A stretch of 64,000 nt of DNA from Codonopsis lanceolata (taxonomy: Eukaryota; Streptophyta; Magnoliopsida; Asterales; Campanulaceae). The notes beneath the pieces are model-generated. The model did no database searches. It was not told where the DNA came from and saw only the letters and a list, made by a program, of their open reading frames with translations. Below, one piece after another: positions 21,935 to 34,819 of the stretch. The stretch is taken from positions 167,255,824 to 167,319,823 of the forward strand of contig CM028377.1 in NCBI GenBank assembly GCA_013146195.2, in the 5' to 3' direction. Both the position numbers and the translations under genes were made by a program. Numbering within the stretch: position 1 is the stretch's first letter; every line of letters starts with the position of its first letter.

Positions 21935-23431
21935 AGGCTTAAATCACAAATTGGTCACCCTACTTTACAGCTTTTTGCAATATGATCATTTTACTATTTT
22001 TTTTCTCACTTTAATCATTGTACTTGGCATTTGTTTCACGTTCATCACTCCATCCAATTTTTTGGATGAAAAACTTACAATTTTTTCAAAAACCCAAAAA
22101 TACCCCTACATATATCACATGCTAGTCACGTTCATTACCACACCTCAAACTTCGTCTTCAACCTTTGCTCCTGCCTCACCCACCAACACCCACCAATCCA
22201 CCACCATTGAAACTCTAAAAACCTCAATTAACTAACACCAAAGTTGATTTGGGCAGCAATCAATTCCCCAAACATAATTTCGAATTCAAATGGACAATCA
22301 AACTACATCGAAGAAAAACAGTATGAGCAATCTACAAAATCTTCACTAATTTCAATCAAAAATTTCAATTCCACTAATCTTATACATCTATCACTCACTA
22401 ACAAGCATAAAAATAAAAACCCTGAATTGAAACCCTGAAACCCCAATTAACCTCACCATCATCGGCGAACACATGTAGAATCAACGAACTCCAAACCCCA
22501 TCATTTTTAAAATTCTCTGAGCTTATAGAAGTTTTAAAGATGAGAGATCTCAAATGGAAGTTGACTTACCCAATTTTTCCTCCGAATGGAAGTGGGTGTG
22601 AAGGGTTTGGGACAGAATTGGGAGCGGTGAATGTGGTGGGGGTGGTTTTGGTTCGGGAAGGATGGTGGAGAGGAGGTTGATGCAAGAACATGCCTTGCAA
22701 AAGGACTCCCACCAGGAATGCATTGGGTCAGTATTGGTGGTGGTGTTGCAAGTAATAGTGGTGTCTGTGTTGCGCGAGCCGTTGCGGTGGTTGTGGAGGT
22801 GGTTAGGGTTTACATCGTTCACAGATGTGGAGGAAGGCGGAAAATCGACGAAGTTATGGTGGAACCGAAGACTGGAAGAGAGAAAAGAGAAGAGCTGGTC
22901 CAGTGGTCTGTAGAGGCGTGTCGAGTGCGTGGAGGAGATGAGGAGGTCGGTGGCGATGGAGGCTGGAGGAGTTGGACTACTACTGCCGTCTGTCTGCCGG
23001 AGCAACTAGGGCTGGGATGGGAGAGAGACAGGGAGAGGAGCCGGGAATGAGAGAGTTAGACAGAGAGAGAAGTCGGGAATGAAAGAGTTAGACAGGGCAC
23101 CGGCTAAGATTGGGTTATGATTTGATAATAAATTAAAGAAGGCTTAAATTACAATTTGATAATAAATTAAAGAAGGCTTAAACATATTAAATAATTTGAT
23201 CTTTTTAGTTTGACCCCTTAATTATTCATAATTTAAATGGAAAACCTTTAACATTAGTAAGAATATTTTGGTTATTTCAAACATTTCCGTCCATTTAACT
23301 AACATAAATTATCTCCAGTGACCTTATTGACTTGATTGGCCAAGTACAATGATTAAAGTGAGAAAAAAAAATAGTAGAGTGATCATATTGCAAAAAGCTG
23401 GAAAGTAGAGTGACCAATTTGTGATTTAAGC
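21935..23431. mobile_element. MULE with 90-bp TIRs, 1.5 kb (Pack-MULE-like)
   Basis: Flanked by ATTCATAGA at 21926-21934 and 23432-23440. TIRs of about 90 bp begin GCTTAAATCACAAATTGGTC and run through 'gctttttgcaatatgatca' and 'ctcactttaatcattgtac'; the right end is their reverse complement with few changes. No MURA frame. The middle (about 22550-23060) is GC-rich and G/A-strand-biased, with long open frames on both strands, which suggests captured host exon DNA. Confidence 0.92.
22550..23005 (-). pseudogene. Possible captured gene fragment in the MULE (151-codon frame)
   Basis: The frame is Pro/Ser/Thr/His-rich (for example SSSPTPPASIATDL near the start) with no recognised domain. Composition differs sharply from the surrounding AT-rich DNA. 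A 139-codon frame lies on the other strand (22631-23050), so openness alone proves nothing. It could be a UTR/exon fragment of a host gene picked up by the MULE. Confidence 0.3.
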
Positions 23432-23765
23432 ATTCATAGAAATGTATATAATCTCAAGTGTCAATCGTTAAAAACACAAAACCATAACTTTTTCAAGATA
23501 AAGTATATGTTTCTTACTCAAACTTACAAAATTTACTAAAAATATGTCTAAAATAACCAAGCATTAGAAGTCTTGGAACCAAATTCATTGGCTTGATGGG
23601 AATCAAAAAAATCAGTAGTCTTTTTTTTTTTTTTTGCCCTTTTCAATACTTCTCTTAATTCTTTTTCTCCTTCCCTTCGTAACAGAGCGAGTAGGATCAA
23701 GGCATGTAGTAGATGAACTTGAAACACGAGATGATTCATTTTGATCTGGTAAATTCTTTAAGGAA

Positions 23766-24072
23766 GAGTGTCACTTTTTAGTATTAAACGTGTCACTTTT
23801 TAGTATTAAGAGTGTCACTTTTTAGTATTAAATTAAATGTGTCACTTTTTAGTATTAAGAGTTCCACTTTTTAGTATTAAATATGTCACTTTTTGTATTA
23901 AGAGTGCCACTTTTTAGTATTAAATGTGTCACTTTTTAGTATTAAGAGTGTTACTTTGTATTTTAATAAAAATTATAATAAATTTTCATTTATAGTGTCA
24001 CTTTTAACATTAAAATATGTCACTTTTGTGTTTTTAATGTGTCACGTTTGGTTTTAAATGTGTCATTTAGTA
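23766..24072. repeat. GTGTCACTTTTTAGTATTAA minisatellite
   Basis: About eight to nine units of 20-27 bp (GTGTCACTTTTTAGTATTAA with two to seven spacer bases) at 23766-23965, then more diverged units to 24072. Confidence 0.9.
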
Positions 24073-24720
24073 TTTCGTCAAAATCCGTTAGGATCTGTCA
24101 GGTATCCCAAGGCAATTGTTGCTAACGGATGGCTAACGGAGCTAACAAATGATTAAACTGCAAGGCGTGGGAAATCGGTGGCAAACATTGAAAGTGGAGG
24201 GGCACCGGAGAAAATAGAGGAAATGAACATTAAAAATAAATTCTATTGCTGGGGCATGTCAAACCTTGGAACACTTTGGGTTAAACCTTTAACCTTCGCC
24301 CCTCACCAACTCAACCAACCAACTTTTGTGATTTTTATTAACATGTTTAGTTATTAATCCACGAATTTGTAAATAGGGCTCCGTCATACGGATTTAGGAT
24401 CCGTAAGACCGTCCTACACAAATCTTTACCTTTATAATGATTTCAACATTATAAACTACTAAAGATTTGAATAGCCAATGGGCCATCCATCTTCCAATGT
24501 ATCTAAATGCAACTGGATTTATTAATTTGTTGGATAACTATTGTTATTTTTTTTAATTTTAATTATTTTTTAGTTAATTAAATAAATATCTACTTTTATT
24601 TCGTTCCAATTTTAGTAGTTCTGAAAAAGTTCCAGATTTTTTGTATGTTTTTCAATATTGAATGTAAAGAGGCTGGAAATTTATTACTATAAAGAAAATT
24701 TAAATGACTAAAAATTAATA

Positions 24721-24977
24721 CTCCCTTCGTTCCTAAATAATCGTCCTGTTTGACCCGGCGCACAGTTTAAAAAAAGTAATTGACTTGATTATTTATATTG
24801 GTTTAATGTGTAGTTTCCTTTAATGCACATATATATGTGGCCCATAATTAAAGTAGAGTGAAAAATTAAGGGAAAAGTGGTAAAAGTGATGTTTTAAAAA
24901 TGTAAGTTTCAAAGTGGATAATTATTTTGGGACGAACAAAAAAGGAAAGGAGGACGATAATTTAGGGACGGAAGGAG
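24721..24977. mobile_element. Stowaway-type MITE, 257 bp
   Basis: CTCCCTTCGTTCC at the left and GGGACGGAAGGAG at the right, with TA TSDs at 24719-24720 and 24978-24979. Same family as 3350-3607, in opposite orientation. Confidence 0.92.
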
Positions 24978-24979
24978 TA

Positions 24980-26684
24980 ATTAATAAAAATATGAAAGGT
25001 TTTTGAATCATTAATCCACTTATTGACTACAAATACCGAGATAAAAGTGACTTTTGAACTAAATAGAAGTGTTATCAAATTTGGAAAGTACATTTTTTTG
25101 GGAACATTCCATTAATAGCACACCTCACTTTTGTTTAATACTCCATCAGTTTTTGGCAGAGAGTCCATTATTCCATTTTGTTATGTTTTACTTAAAAAGT
25201 CAACTTTTAAAAGTAAGGCATGAAAGTGTCATTTTATTATTAATAACCTACTAAAAGTGACATTTTCTTAAAATTTTTGACTTTCAAACGGGAACTCTTT
25301 GACCAGAACGGGTGAAGTATTTAGACTATTCCATTTTGGTATGGGGCGAGCAGTATTCAAATAAATGACTATATGTTTGGATTTTGTAAAAATTAGATCA
25401 ATGTACACTGCGCACACAAAAAAACACATTTTATTAGATACATGGTACTCCAGCGCAAAGTCATTTTTAATATGTTCAACAAATTAAAAACTCAATTGGA
25501 AAAACTCACAAAATAACTAACTTAACTCAAATGCATGAAAATTAAAAAATGTACATCTCTTAGTAATCAATTAAAACAAAATGACCATCCAACAGTGGAA
25601 TTAAAAGTAACTTTTGTAAGCAAAACCATTAATCAAATATTGTTATTTAAGAAAAAAAGAATTTGATATGTAGAAACAATATTGCATTATTTTATCAATA
25701 ATAACAACTTAATTTTCTTCCGGAGGCTTTTGCTATTCAATAATGACTAGTTTTGAAATGTGAGATGCAATAGCTTTGTCCAGTATTTTCACCTATATGT
25801 GAAACAGAAGATCCAAACAATTAATGAATATCCACGTTACTTGTTTTATTTAAATAAACAAAAAGAAAACTGTATTTTTTGAATACGACGTAAAAGAACC
25901 GACAATTAACAGTATAGTTTCCTATCAGCTACCATTTTTCCTCGGTGAAGTATGATTTTCTTGGTTTAAATTTTACAATCTTTTAATTATATTTATTTAG
26001 CCTTCTGCAGTCAGCGTTTGATCTATGATGATTTTTACTTCTTGGTATATAATGGTGTTATATATACCAATTTTCATTCCAAAATTTATGCTTGGCAAGG
26101 TAGTGAAGCTTTTCTGATTTTATGAGTCTGGCAAATATTGAAGATTCTGTAGTGAAAACTTTGGACAGAAAAACTATTTGGGACATCTAACGTTAGTCCT
26201 TTTTGTAACGTTCATCCATTGTGACATTAAATTGTCAGTATAATATCCAAAATACCCTTTAATGAAGTTGAGTTGGATTGGTAGGTGGCATAAAAATTAT
26301 TAGAAAAAGATTAATATAGTTTTTTTTTTTAACTCTTTCCATTCAAATAACTTTATATCTTGAAAAAAATATGATAGATGTTTACTTCTTTTTTTCAAAA
26401 ATGACAAAACTTGATATATTTATGGGTACAATAAAATAATATAATTTACTTAAAAAATTAAATTAGGTCTTCTTCTTTTTTTGCTGGTAGAGAACGTAAT
26501 TTTTTAGTTTTTTGTGTGCTGGAAAAATGCAATTTTCAAATTAAATAAATTAATACAAAATAAAAATAAATAAACCAAAAATATTCCTCTCTCTCTCTCT
26601 CTCAACCCATTTCTCATTCTCTCTCCTTTTTGAAGTAACTATTGGAACAAATTTGACGAAAAATTATCCAAAATCTTTTGTAAC
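24980..26684. other. AT-rich intergenic DNA before the Sirevirus
   Basis: No supported gene. A (CT)n run lies near 26586-26603. The last bases, GTAAC at 26680-26684, are the left TSD of the Sirevirus-type element. Confidence 0.6.
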
Positions 26685-27908
26685 TGTTGACCCTCATAGG
26701 TTCTAGATTTGGCTGAGTCATCTTCTGATTCTATTGTACAGTGGCTAATAGGTCTGCGTACCGATTAGTGTGGCAACTGTCTTAGAATCAAGGTTGATTA
26801 GAACTGTTTAGTGTTAGTTTAGGCGCGGATAAGCAGACTTCAACAGCAGCCTTGGAAGAACAGCAGACTTTGAAGTCTGCTCAAGAGCGAAAAATCAAGA
26901 CTAGCCAAAACATGGAATTATGTCACATAATGTGTAATTTAGATATTTCTTGAAATATCTAGTCAAAATATCTTCATCAGATTTCACTCCAAAGAAGTCA
27001 ACTACATACTGACAACTGTCCAGTCTGTCTCCTGAAACATTAAGTCTGAAGACATTACCTCTTTTGACTAAGAAGACTTTCACAGCTGCAACGCCTGCAA
27101 CCTGAAACCTTACTCTATTCGGGAATATCTTCTCTGCAAACACTGCATCTCTGATGACTGTGTCGCATACATCCCCCAAAGCGCCGAATTGCATTCAATG
27201 CAATAGAACGTTGGATACAATCCCCTCTGCCTCAGTCCAACGGTCCAAAAGATATCTCTGGTATTTATTCAAGTTTTGAAGATCTGAAAACACAACTCTT
27301 GCGCATTAAACATTCAAGCTTCATCCTCAACACTCAAGCATTCAAGAGATCAAAAGGACAAGAACTAACACTTCACCAAACTTCCTGAAGCTGCAGATCT
27401 GCCAGTCTTTACTCCATTTCAGCTTCATCTAGTTTGCTTTTAAAACTGTTATTTACTTTAGCACGTGAGAGAACAGTTAATCATTGATTGTTTCTCTCAC
27501 CATTATACACTTGGTTGAAAACTCATTTTGTACACGATCCATTAGAGATCTTATTTATAAACCTAGTGGATAAACAAGTGCACTTTTAAAAATTCAAAGC
27601 TAACCACTTTGGTAGTGGACGTAGTACTATTCACAGTACGAACCACTTCTAAATTCTGTGTTCTGTCTAAACTGTTTCTATCTTTCTATTAACTGCTGCT
27701 ACTTATCTTAGTTCACTACTAAATCTGTGCTACTAGAGCAGCTTACCAGTCTGTTCAGAACCTCTTTCGTTTTCTGCTGCATTAACACTTCTAGTAAAAT
27801 CTTTTTAAGAAATCATTCAGAAGTGTTTCGAAAAGTTTTTTATAAAAACGTAACTAGGCTTTTCAACCCCCCCTTCTAGCCTAGATTGAGCCTATTTCGG
27901 GACCAACA
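26685..27908 (+). repeat. Sirevirus 5' LTR
   Basis: 1,224 bp, TG...CA. Contains the near-palindrome AGCAGACTTTGAAGTCTGCT at 26869-26888 and an antisense 97-codon frame (26901-27194). Confidence 0.95.
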
Positions 27909-27910
27909 AT

Positions 27911-27923
27911 TGGTATCAGAGCC
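27911..27923 (+). other. Primer-binding site (initiator tRNA-Met)
   Basis: TGGTATCAGAGCC, two bases after the LTR end; complementary to the 3' end of plant initiator tRNA-Met, the usual copia primer. Confidence 0.95.
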
Positions 27924-27976
27924 TAATTCTTTGAAAATTCATTTTTTTCAAGATTAACCTCTTGTGAATAGATCCT

Positions 27977-30233
27977 ATGACTCACTATATGCTGCCTACT
28001 TCGAATACCAGCCACGTCCCAATATTGGACGAAGGCCACTTCGAAGTCTGGAAAGATAAAATTATGAGATACATGAACTCTATTGACAATCGCTTGTGGC
28101 AATGTGTTCTAACAGGTCCTCATATTCCAATGAAGCCCAACCTACTTGCCGAAGTAGCCAGTGGACCTCCCGAGATACCTAAATCCATGAATGAATGGAC
28201 AGACGAAGAAAGGAGGCTCGTTGAACTCGACAGCAAAGCTATACACATCATATCCAGCTCTGTCGACACAAGCACATATTAACAAATTATCAGATGCAAA
28301 ACCGCCAAGGAAATGTGGGAAGCCTTGGTGGAATATCTTGAAGGAGATCTGCCCACCAGAGACAACAGAAAGTATAACTACATTCAACAATTCGATTCCT
28401 TCAGAAAGGACCCTAAGGAGACTCTACGACAAGCCTACGACAGATTTTGTGAGGTAGTAAATAGCTGTTATTCCTTAGGAAAAGAATATAGTGTTAAGGA
28501 AGTAAATATGAGGTTTTTAGCTTCTTTAGGAAGTTTGTGGCATGTTAAAACCATTGCTATAAAAGAGTCCAAATACTTGAACTCCATGCATCTCAGAAGT
28601 TTGTATGCGAGTTTAACTATCTATGAGCAAGAATTGCTTCAAGCTTAAGAACAGGACAAACATTTTAAACTTCCTTCCTTTTTCTGCTATCTCTCAGGAA
28701 ATTCCTGCCCAAGAAAATAAACCATCTACTTCTTCTTCAAATGACAATGAAATTCTCTCTGACGAGAAATTTGCTATGTTCGTTAAGAAGTTTCAAAAGT
28801 TCTCAAAATTTAACAAAAAGAAGGTAGGAAACCAACAGACTTTCAGAAAGTCTGTTGAAAGCTCACAAAACAATGAGTTAGTTTGCTACAACTACAGGAA
28901 GTCTGGTCACTTTGCTTCTAAATGTCCTAAGCCAAAATATGAAGCCTACAAAAGGAGACCATCTAAATCATTTTCTAAACATAGAGGTCTACTGGCTGAG
29001 GACTTAGAAGAGAACCAAGTATCTACTTGGTTTGAAACTGATTCTGATGAGGATGATAGTGATGACTCACCAGAGCAGGCACACATTTGCCTTGTTGCTC
29101 TAGAGTCACCTCCCACCTATGACTCAGATAGTGAAGTTAAATACTCTCCTTTTCAAGCTAACATTGAACAACCTTCTGAAGAGCCTTCAAAAGAAGAAAT
29201 CCTCAAGGATGCTCAGGACATGCTAGAGGAATTCAATGAATTTAGAAAGGCCTATGTTAAGTTAGCTAAAAATCATGAGAAGCTGGGAACTGAGAAATCC
29301 ATGCTGGAAGCCGAGTTAAAAACTCTCCATGGAGTTCAGCAGGAAAGTATCAAGTTAAAAGAAGAGAACAAGTTTCTCAATGAAAAGGTTGCATGCCTTA
29401 TTGATCATGCCAAAGAGATATCTGCTGAGAAAGATGAGTTACAAAACACCATCAACTCATGGAATAACTCAACGGCTGTCTTTGATCAAATTCTAGGAGA
29501 TCAGAAGCCCTCAACAGATAAAACAAGGCTAGGTTTCTCTGAAAGCACTTCTGGCGTAACCTCTGAACAGGAAAAAGAACATTTTACAGTGTAAAATAAT
29601 ATTCCTGCACAATATCAGAAGCCTAACAAGGGTAAACAAGGAATTGGTTATACCGCTACTCCGTATAAATACCCTAAGGTTCAAATTATCAAGAACAGTG
29701 ACGCTTCAAAAGCAAAGCAATCATCTGCTGGAGAGAAATCTGCTAAAGGTAGTGTAGACTCTCAACGGCCCTCCACCAGCACCTCTGTGAAAGCAAAGGT
29801 TGCTGTTTCAAGGCCCACAAAGAATCTACCCAAACCTATCAGATTCATCAACAGTACTACCGATGGTGCTGCTGCTACACAAAATGTTCATACCAAGCTT
29901 AAAGGTAAAATGTATGAGGTATCGAAGTCTACTACCAGCAAGTATACTTCTGCCAAAGCAAAGACTGCTGAGTACAGACTCAATAAGCCTCACACAAATG
30001 CCTCTAAGCTTGCTGTTAACAATACTGATAAATCTAAAGCTGCTGTTAAGAAAAATGTTCAAAAGTCTTTCAACACCTAGCATGATCAAACAAACTTTTG
30101 TAATTTCCATCACTGTACCTTTTGCAAATGTTTAGGCCACTTGGTCCATGAATGTCTGCTGAAATCCATCATGAAGCCTGCTGGATCCCCTATTCCAAAA
30201 GTCAGGCAAGTATGGGTTCCAAAAATACGCTAA
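27977..30233 (+). pseudogene. gag: Sirevirus gag, broken
   Basis: Capsid/nucleocapsid protein of the retrotransposon. It opens with MTHYMLPTSN then the copia gag motif 'FEVWKDKIMRYM' and a UBN2-like helical region (28300-28640). A Glu/Lys-rich coiled-coil-like part lies at about 29150-29470. The first knuckle is at about 28882: CYNY...H...C, so its second Cys is Tyr, whereas the other copy (56012 onward) has Cys. A second knuckle is near 30117 (CTFCKCLGHLVHEC). The end is WVPKIR and TAA (30231-30233). Breaks: in-frame stops at 28280, 28646, 29592 and 30078, and a frame change near 28650-28700. The terminal TAA is present in both copies and may be natural. Confidence 0.88.
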
Positions 30234-30293
30234 CCATTTGGACCCATAAGAAAAATAAAAGGGGACCATGATTTTCTTACCTCTATATCTCAG

Positions 30294-32868
30294 GTGTGCT
30301 TCATGGCTGTTTCAAGTTCAGAGAAGAAAGATGTATGGTATCTGGACAGTGGGTGCTCAAGACATATGACCGGAGAATCTTGCATTCTCTCTAACATTTC
30401 TGAAGCAGAATGCCCTCCAGTCATCTTTGGAGACAATGCTAAAGGAAGAACTATTGGCTACAGATCCATCATTCGAGGAAATCTCTCCATAGGAAAAGTC
30501 TCTCTAGTAGAAGGCTTGAAACATAATCTTCTGAGTATTTCTCAATTCTGTGATAGAGGACTTATTTGTCAATTCTCCTCAAACAGATGTGATATCAAGG
30601 ATCCAGTCTCCTGCTCAACCTTGGTAACTGGACATAGACAAGGGAATGTCTCTGTGATAGATTTGAATGCTTACGGCAAGGCTGCTAGTCTATGTCTTGT
30701 GGCAAACTCTGCTCAAGACAAAAGCTGGTTATGGCACAAAAGACTCAGCCATTTGAACTTCAAATATCTATCTAAGCTATCCAACGAAGGTCTAGTAAAA
30801 GGATTGCCAAAGGTCTCTGCTAATCATGATCGTGCTTGTAAAGCTTGTCAACTGGGAAAGCTTTCAAAAACGTCTTTCAAGAGCAAACCAAGACTCGCAA
30901 CTTCAAGACCTCTGCAACTTCTCTACATGGATCTCTTCGGACCAGTCACTACTATCAGCTATGGTCGTCACAGATACACGCTAGTAGTAGTGGATGATTA
31001 TACAAGATATACTTGGACAGAGATGATGTCTTCCAAAGACCACACATACGATCTTCTTACAGCTTTGTTCAGAACACTGCAAACACAAAAACTTGATGAA
31101 ATCAGTGACGTTAGATCAGAAAATGGTACTGAGTTCACAAATAATGGAATAGCAAAGTACTGTGATGATCATGGCATTGGTCACAATTTCTCTGCAGTAA
31201 GGACGCCACAACAAAACGGTGTAGCAGAAAGGAGAAACAGAACACTTATCGAAGCTGCTAAAACTATGCTTGCTGAAGCAAAGTTGCCCAAACACTTCTG
31301 GGCAGAAGCCGTCAACACAGCTTGCTTTACTCAGAACCGATCTTTGATCAACAAATTTCACAGTAAAACACCCTATGAACTTTGGAGAGGTAAAGCCCCA
31401 AACATTGGATTTTTTAAAATCTTCGATTGCAAGTGTTTCGTAGTCTACAATGGTAATGACTACAGAAGCAAATTTGATAACAAAGCCGATGAAGGTGTAT
31501 TTCTGGGCTATGCTTTACACTCCAAGGCTTATAGGGTTTTCAACAAAAGATCGTTAAAAATAGTTGAATCCGTTCATGTCTCATTTGATGAATTTGATTT
31601 ATTAGAGCCACACGTGGCTCCAAATGTTGCTGATGATTTTGTTGATGTTGATACAGGTACCTCCCAACCATCATCCTCTCATTCACCTAATCCATCTCAA
31701 GCAACTCAATCAAATATCCCTGACCGTCATCTCTTATCAAATGGGTCACCAGAAGACTTCAACCCTACTCAAGAAAACTCCAATCCAGAACTCATTGCTT
31801 CTGAACCTGAAAATCCTTTTCTTCAACTCACCTTTGAATCAAATTCTGAACAAAATACTCATCAAACACAGCTGATCTTCCTCCTAGTTCTCCTTCTGAA
31901 CCTCGTCATGAAGAAACAACAGTAAATAATCATATTCCTGCTGTCACAAGAACATGTAAAGACCACCCAATCTCTCAAATCATTGGTGACATTCATGTCG
32001 GAGTACGAACTAGAAGATCTTCCAAAAATGAATGTATGTTCTGTGCTGCATTCGTTTTAGAAGATGAGCCAAAGAAGATTGATGACGCTTTACAAGATCC
32101 AAGTTGGCTGGAAGCCATGCAAGAAGAACTTCAGCAATTTGAAAGATGCCAAGTATGGAAGCTAGTCCCAAAACCTGCTGATCATACTATCATTGGCACA
32201 AAATGGGTGTTCAGAAACAAGAAGAATGAAAATGGGAACATCATTAGAAACAAAGCAAGACTCATTGCACAAGGATATCGCCAAGAAGAAGGAATCGACT
32301 ATGATGAAACCTTTGCTCCAGTAGCAAGGTTGGAAGCTATTAGAATCTTCTTAGCCTATGCTACGTACAAGGACTTTGTGCTATATCAAATGGACGTCAA
32401 GAGTGCATTTCTCAATGGTGATCTTCAAGAGACAATTTATGTTACACAACCTCCAGGTTTCGTGGAAAAGGGAAAAGAGACTCATGTCTACAAGCTTAAG
32501 AAGGCTCTCTATGGTCTTAAGCAAGCTCCTCGTGCCTGGTATGAAACTCTATCCAAATTCTTAATAGAACAAGGATTTGTGCGAGGAAAAATCGACACCA
32601 CTCTCTTTATTCTCAAGCACAAAGGCCACTCTCTGCTGGTACAAATATATGTTGATGATATCATCTTTGGATATACAAATGAGAAGCTATGCAAGCGATT
32701 CGAGACACTCATGACTGGAAAGTTTCAAATGAGCATGATGGGAGAACTCACATTCTTCTTGGGTTTTCAAATTCAACAATCCAACAAAGGAATATTCATC
32801 AGCCAATCCAAGTATGCTAAAGAACTTGTCAAAAAGTTTGGATTGGAAATGGCAAACACCTTTGATAC
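30294..32868 (+). pseudogene. pol: Sirevirus pol, first part: protease, integrase, reverse transcriptase
   Basis: Aspartic protease YLDSGCSRHMTG lies about 17 residues after 30294. GAG-pre-integrase/zinc finger follows (H..H...C..C around HKRLSHLNF and CKACQLGK). In the integrase core the first Asp is in MDLFGP and the Glu in GVAERRNR, but the middle position reads RSENGTEF where RSDNG is usual. The second copy keeps GACAATGG, so Glu for Asp may inactivate this copy. A frameshift near 31870 separates the reverse-transcriptase frame (from about 31872; TKWVFRNK, QMDVKSAFLNGDLQE, the YVDD box near 32650, LKKALYGLKQ). The frame is cut at 32868 by the nested element. Same frame as gag, after its TAA. 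Confidence 0.93.
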
Positions 32869-34595
32869 TGATAAGCTTGTTATTTTCCTTTTATTTTCAT
32901 TATTTTTTGGAATTTTATTGTTTATTTTGAGCTTTGGTTAATAATTAATTGCATTTGAGATACTATTTTTATGTATTTTTTGCCTCATGTAGGTATCTCA
33001 AGCATATTCAAGGTTTTATGGCTCAATTCATGCAAATCGAGGCAATTCCGGGCATTAATGTTAAGTTTTGTTGCTTGCCGTTAAGTTTCGTCAAGTATTT
33101 CAAAGGGCAGCAGCTTAACAGAGAGTAACAGAAGCAATCTGAGGACTAAATTGCAAAGTCTGGGGGCATAGGGTCTTCGCTAGCCAATTTCAGAAACTCA
33201 GGGAATCTGGCGCTCAAGTGAGGAATGCAGGGGCACCGGAGCAATTCTCTCAAACTCGCATTTCATTAGTGCGTTGTCAAAGCCAGGCGCTGCCACGTCA
33301 CCTGCCGCCCACTATGCAACCCGCGCGTCCTGCCATCCGGATCCGGATCCAACCCGCGATCTGACTCAACCCATCTAACCCTCCAACCCACTTTCCGGCC
33401 CACTTACTCTCTCATTCCCTCACCCATTTCAGCCTGGGCGACCCGCGAATGCCTCCCTTGGTTCAGCACTGCCCCAGCGCGACCCAGCCTCTCCTTTTCT
33501 CCCTTTTTTGCCCTCATTTAATCCCGGCTCTTCCCTTTTTGCCCCTATTTTGTGAGTCCCTTTGTTGCATTCATTTTATCTCCTTCCAGCCAGCCATTTT
33601 CGGGGGATTCAGAGAAGCAGCAGCCTTCAGTTTTAGGGCACAGCCCTAAAACTCTTCAACCCCATTAATTCCATTTCTCCACCCCTCCACTTAAATAAAA
33701 AATGCACCCATTTTAAAGGCTTGGAGCATCAAATCAAGGGTCAAGGGAGCAAGATTAATTGAAGTCAACCCAAGATTGCAACATTAATTGGTTTAATTCT
33801 TCCACCTCTTTAATTATTTTAATGTTGTAATTTTTGGGGAAACTTTGCATTTATTTTGATACCTTGATGATGAGCTAAACACATTTTTGGATTGTGATTA
33901 TTATCTATGTTGAATGTGATGTTTTAATTTAATTTCTCTCTATTTGATGTATTACTCATATATTTTTGGTTATTATCATTGTGTGCTTAATGCTTTTAAT
34001 GAAGTCATGAATCATTAAATGAACCCTAGAATGATAGGATACGAAAGCCCTTCCTATTATTCCGAAAATCGTGATAATTGTTTACGTCTCTAAGGCACAC
34101 CGATTGTCGAAGGCCGTAGATAGTCATTGGGTGCTTGATCTACCACGCGGCTATTTTCTCCCCTAGGCTATGTGTTGCGAGGATATGAGCCCGTAGCAAG
34201 GATGAGTGATAGCTAGATTTTTCTATACGTAGCGAAAGCCCGTAGAAAATATTAGTGCGCACCCGACTACCGAAAATTTGAGTTAAGAAAAATAGAGAGA
34301 GTTAAATTAAACATTGGCTAGACTAGAAATATCACAATCCTATTCTTTTTAACCTTGATTTGATGTTGCCGCCGTTTCACTGTCGCGTTAATTTAGTTTA
34401 TTTTCTTGCCTTTATTTTGTTTATTTTATTTTTATTTTAAATCTAATTTCCGTTAGCTTAGATAAAATTAGGTGTGCCCAATTTTAGTACTTATGATTTA
34501 TTTCTAGCTCTATCCTCGTGGGATCGACTCGTACTTCGAACTTTATTACTTGATACGACCGAGTAATCTTGCCCGCGTTGCGTTCGCACACATCA
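32869..34595 (+). repeat. 5' LTR of the nested element
   Basis: 1,727 bp; a GC-rich patch lies at about 33280-33480. The end text 'cgtgggatcgactcgtac' and 'gttcgcacacatca' resembles Athila/Tat LTR 3' ends. Confidence 0.95.
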
Positions 34596-34601
34596 AGTTT
34601 T

Positions 34602-34619
34602 TGGCGCCGTTGCCGGGGA
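34602..34619 (+). other. Primer-binding site (tRNA-Asp)
   Basis: TGGCGCCGTTGCCGGGGA, 6 bp after the LTR, complementary to the 3' end of plant tRNA-Asp (…CCCCGGCAACGGCGCCA). Confidence 0.93.
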
Positions 34620-34819
34620 TAGATTTCTAGAATTTATCTTGATATTAATACCAAGCTTGCTTAATTTTAATTTAAGCATTTCTTTTCTTTTTTCTCTATT
34701 TGCTTTAATTTTAGTTGTAGTTAGTTTTTGTTTTCTTTTAGAGTAGTTTTTTTTTATTATTGTTCTTTTGCATTTGATCTTGCTTGTCTAGTGAGTGTTC
34801 TTGTAGCTAGCTTGAAGCG

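Larger units (their letters stand above)
21229..24421. mobile_element. Large TIR element containing minisatellites and a MULE
   Basis: The left end, GTGTCTCCTGTAAGACGGTC with 'ttatcg-ttat-cggtatgacg-agtccc' (21230-21305), pairs with the reversed right end around 24360-24421 (GTAGGACGGTCTTACGGATC with 'gtatgacggagccc'). About 75 bp align at roughly three-quarters identity. I could not identify a TSD or a transposase, so class is unclear. Inside are two blocks of GTGTCACTTTT minisatellite and the MULE at 21935-23431. Confidence 0.55.

Noticed and set aside
22631..23050. 139-codon plus-strand frame in the MULE
   Set aside because: Overlaps an equally long antisense frame in GC-rich DNA; neither has a domain. 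Kept only as a possible captured fragment on the minus strand.
33449..33649. 66-codon frame in the nested LTR, repeated at 38172-38372
   Set aside because: Identical only because the two LTRs are nearly identical; composition is that of the GC-rich LTR patch and no domain is seen.
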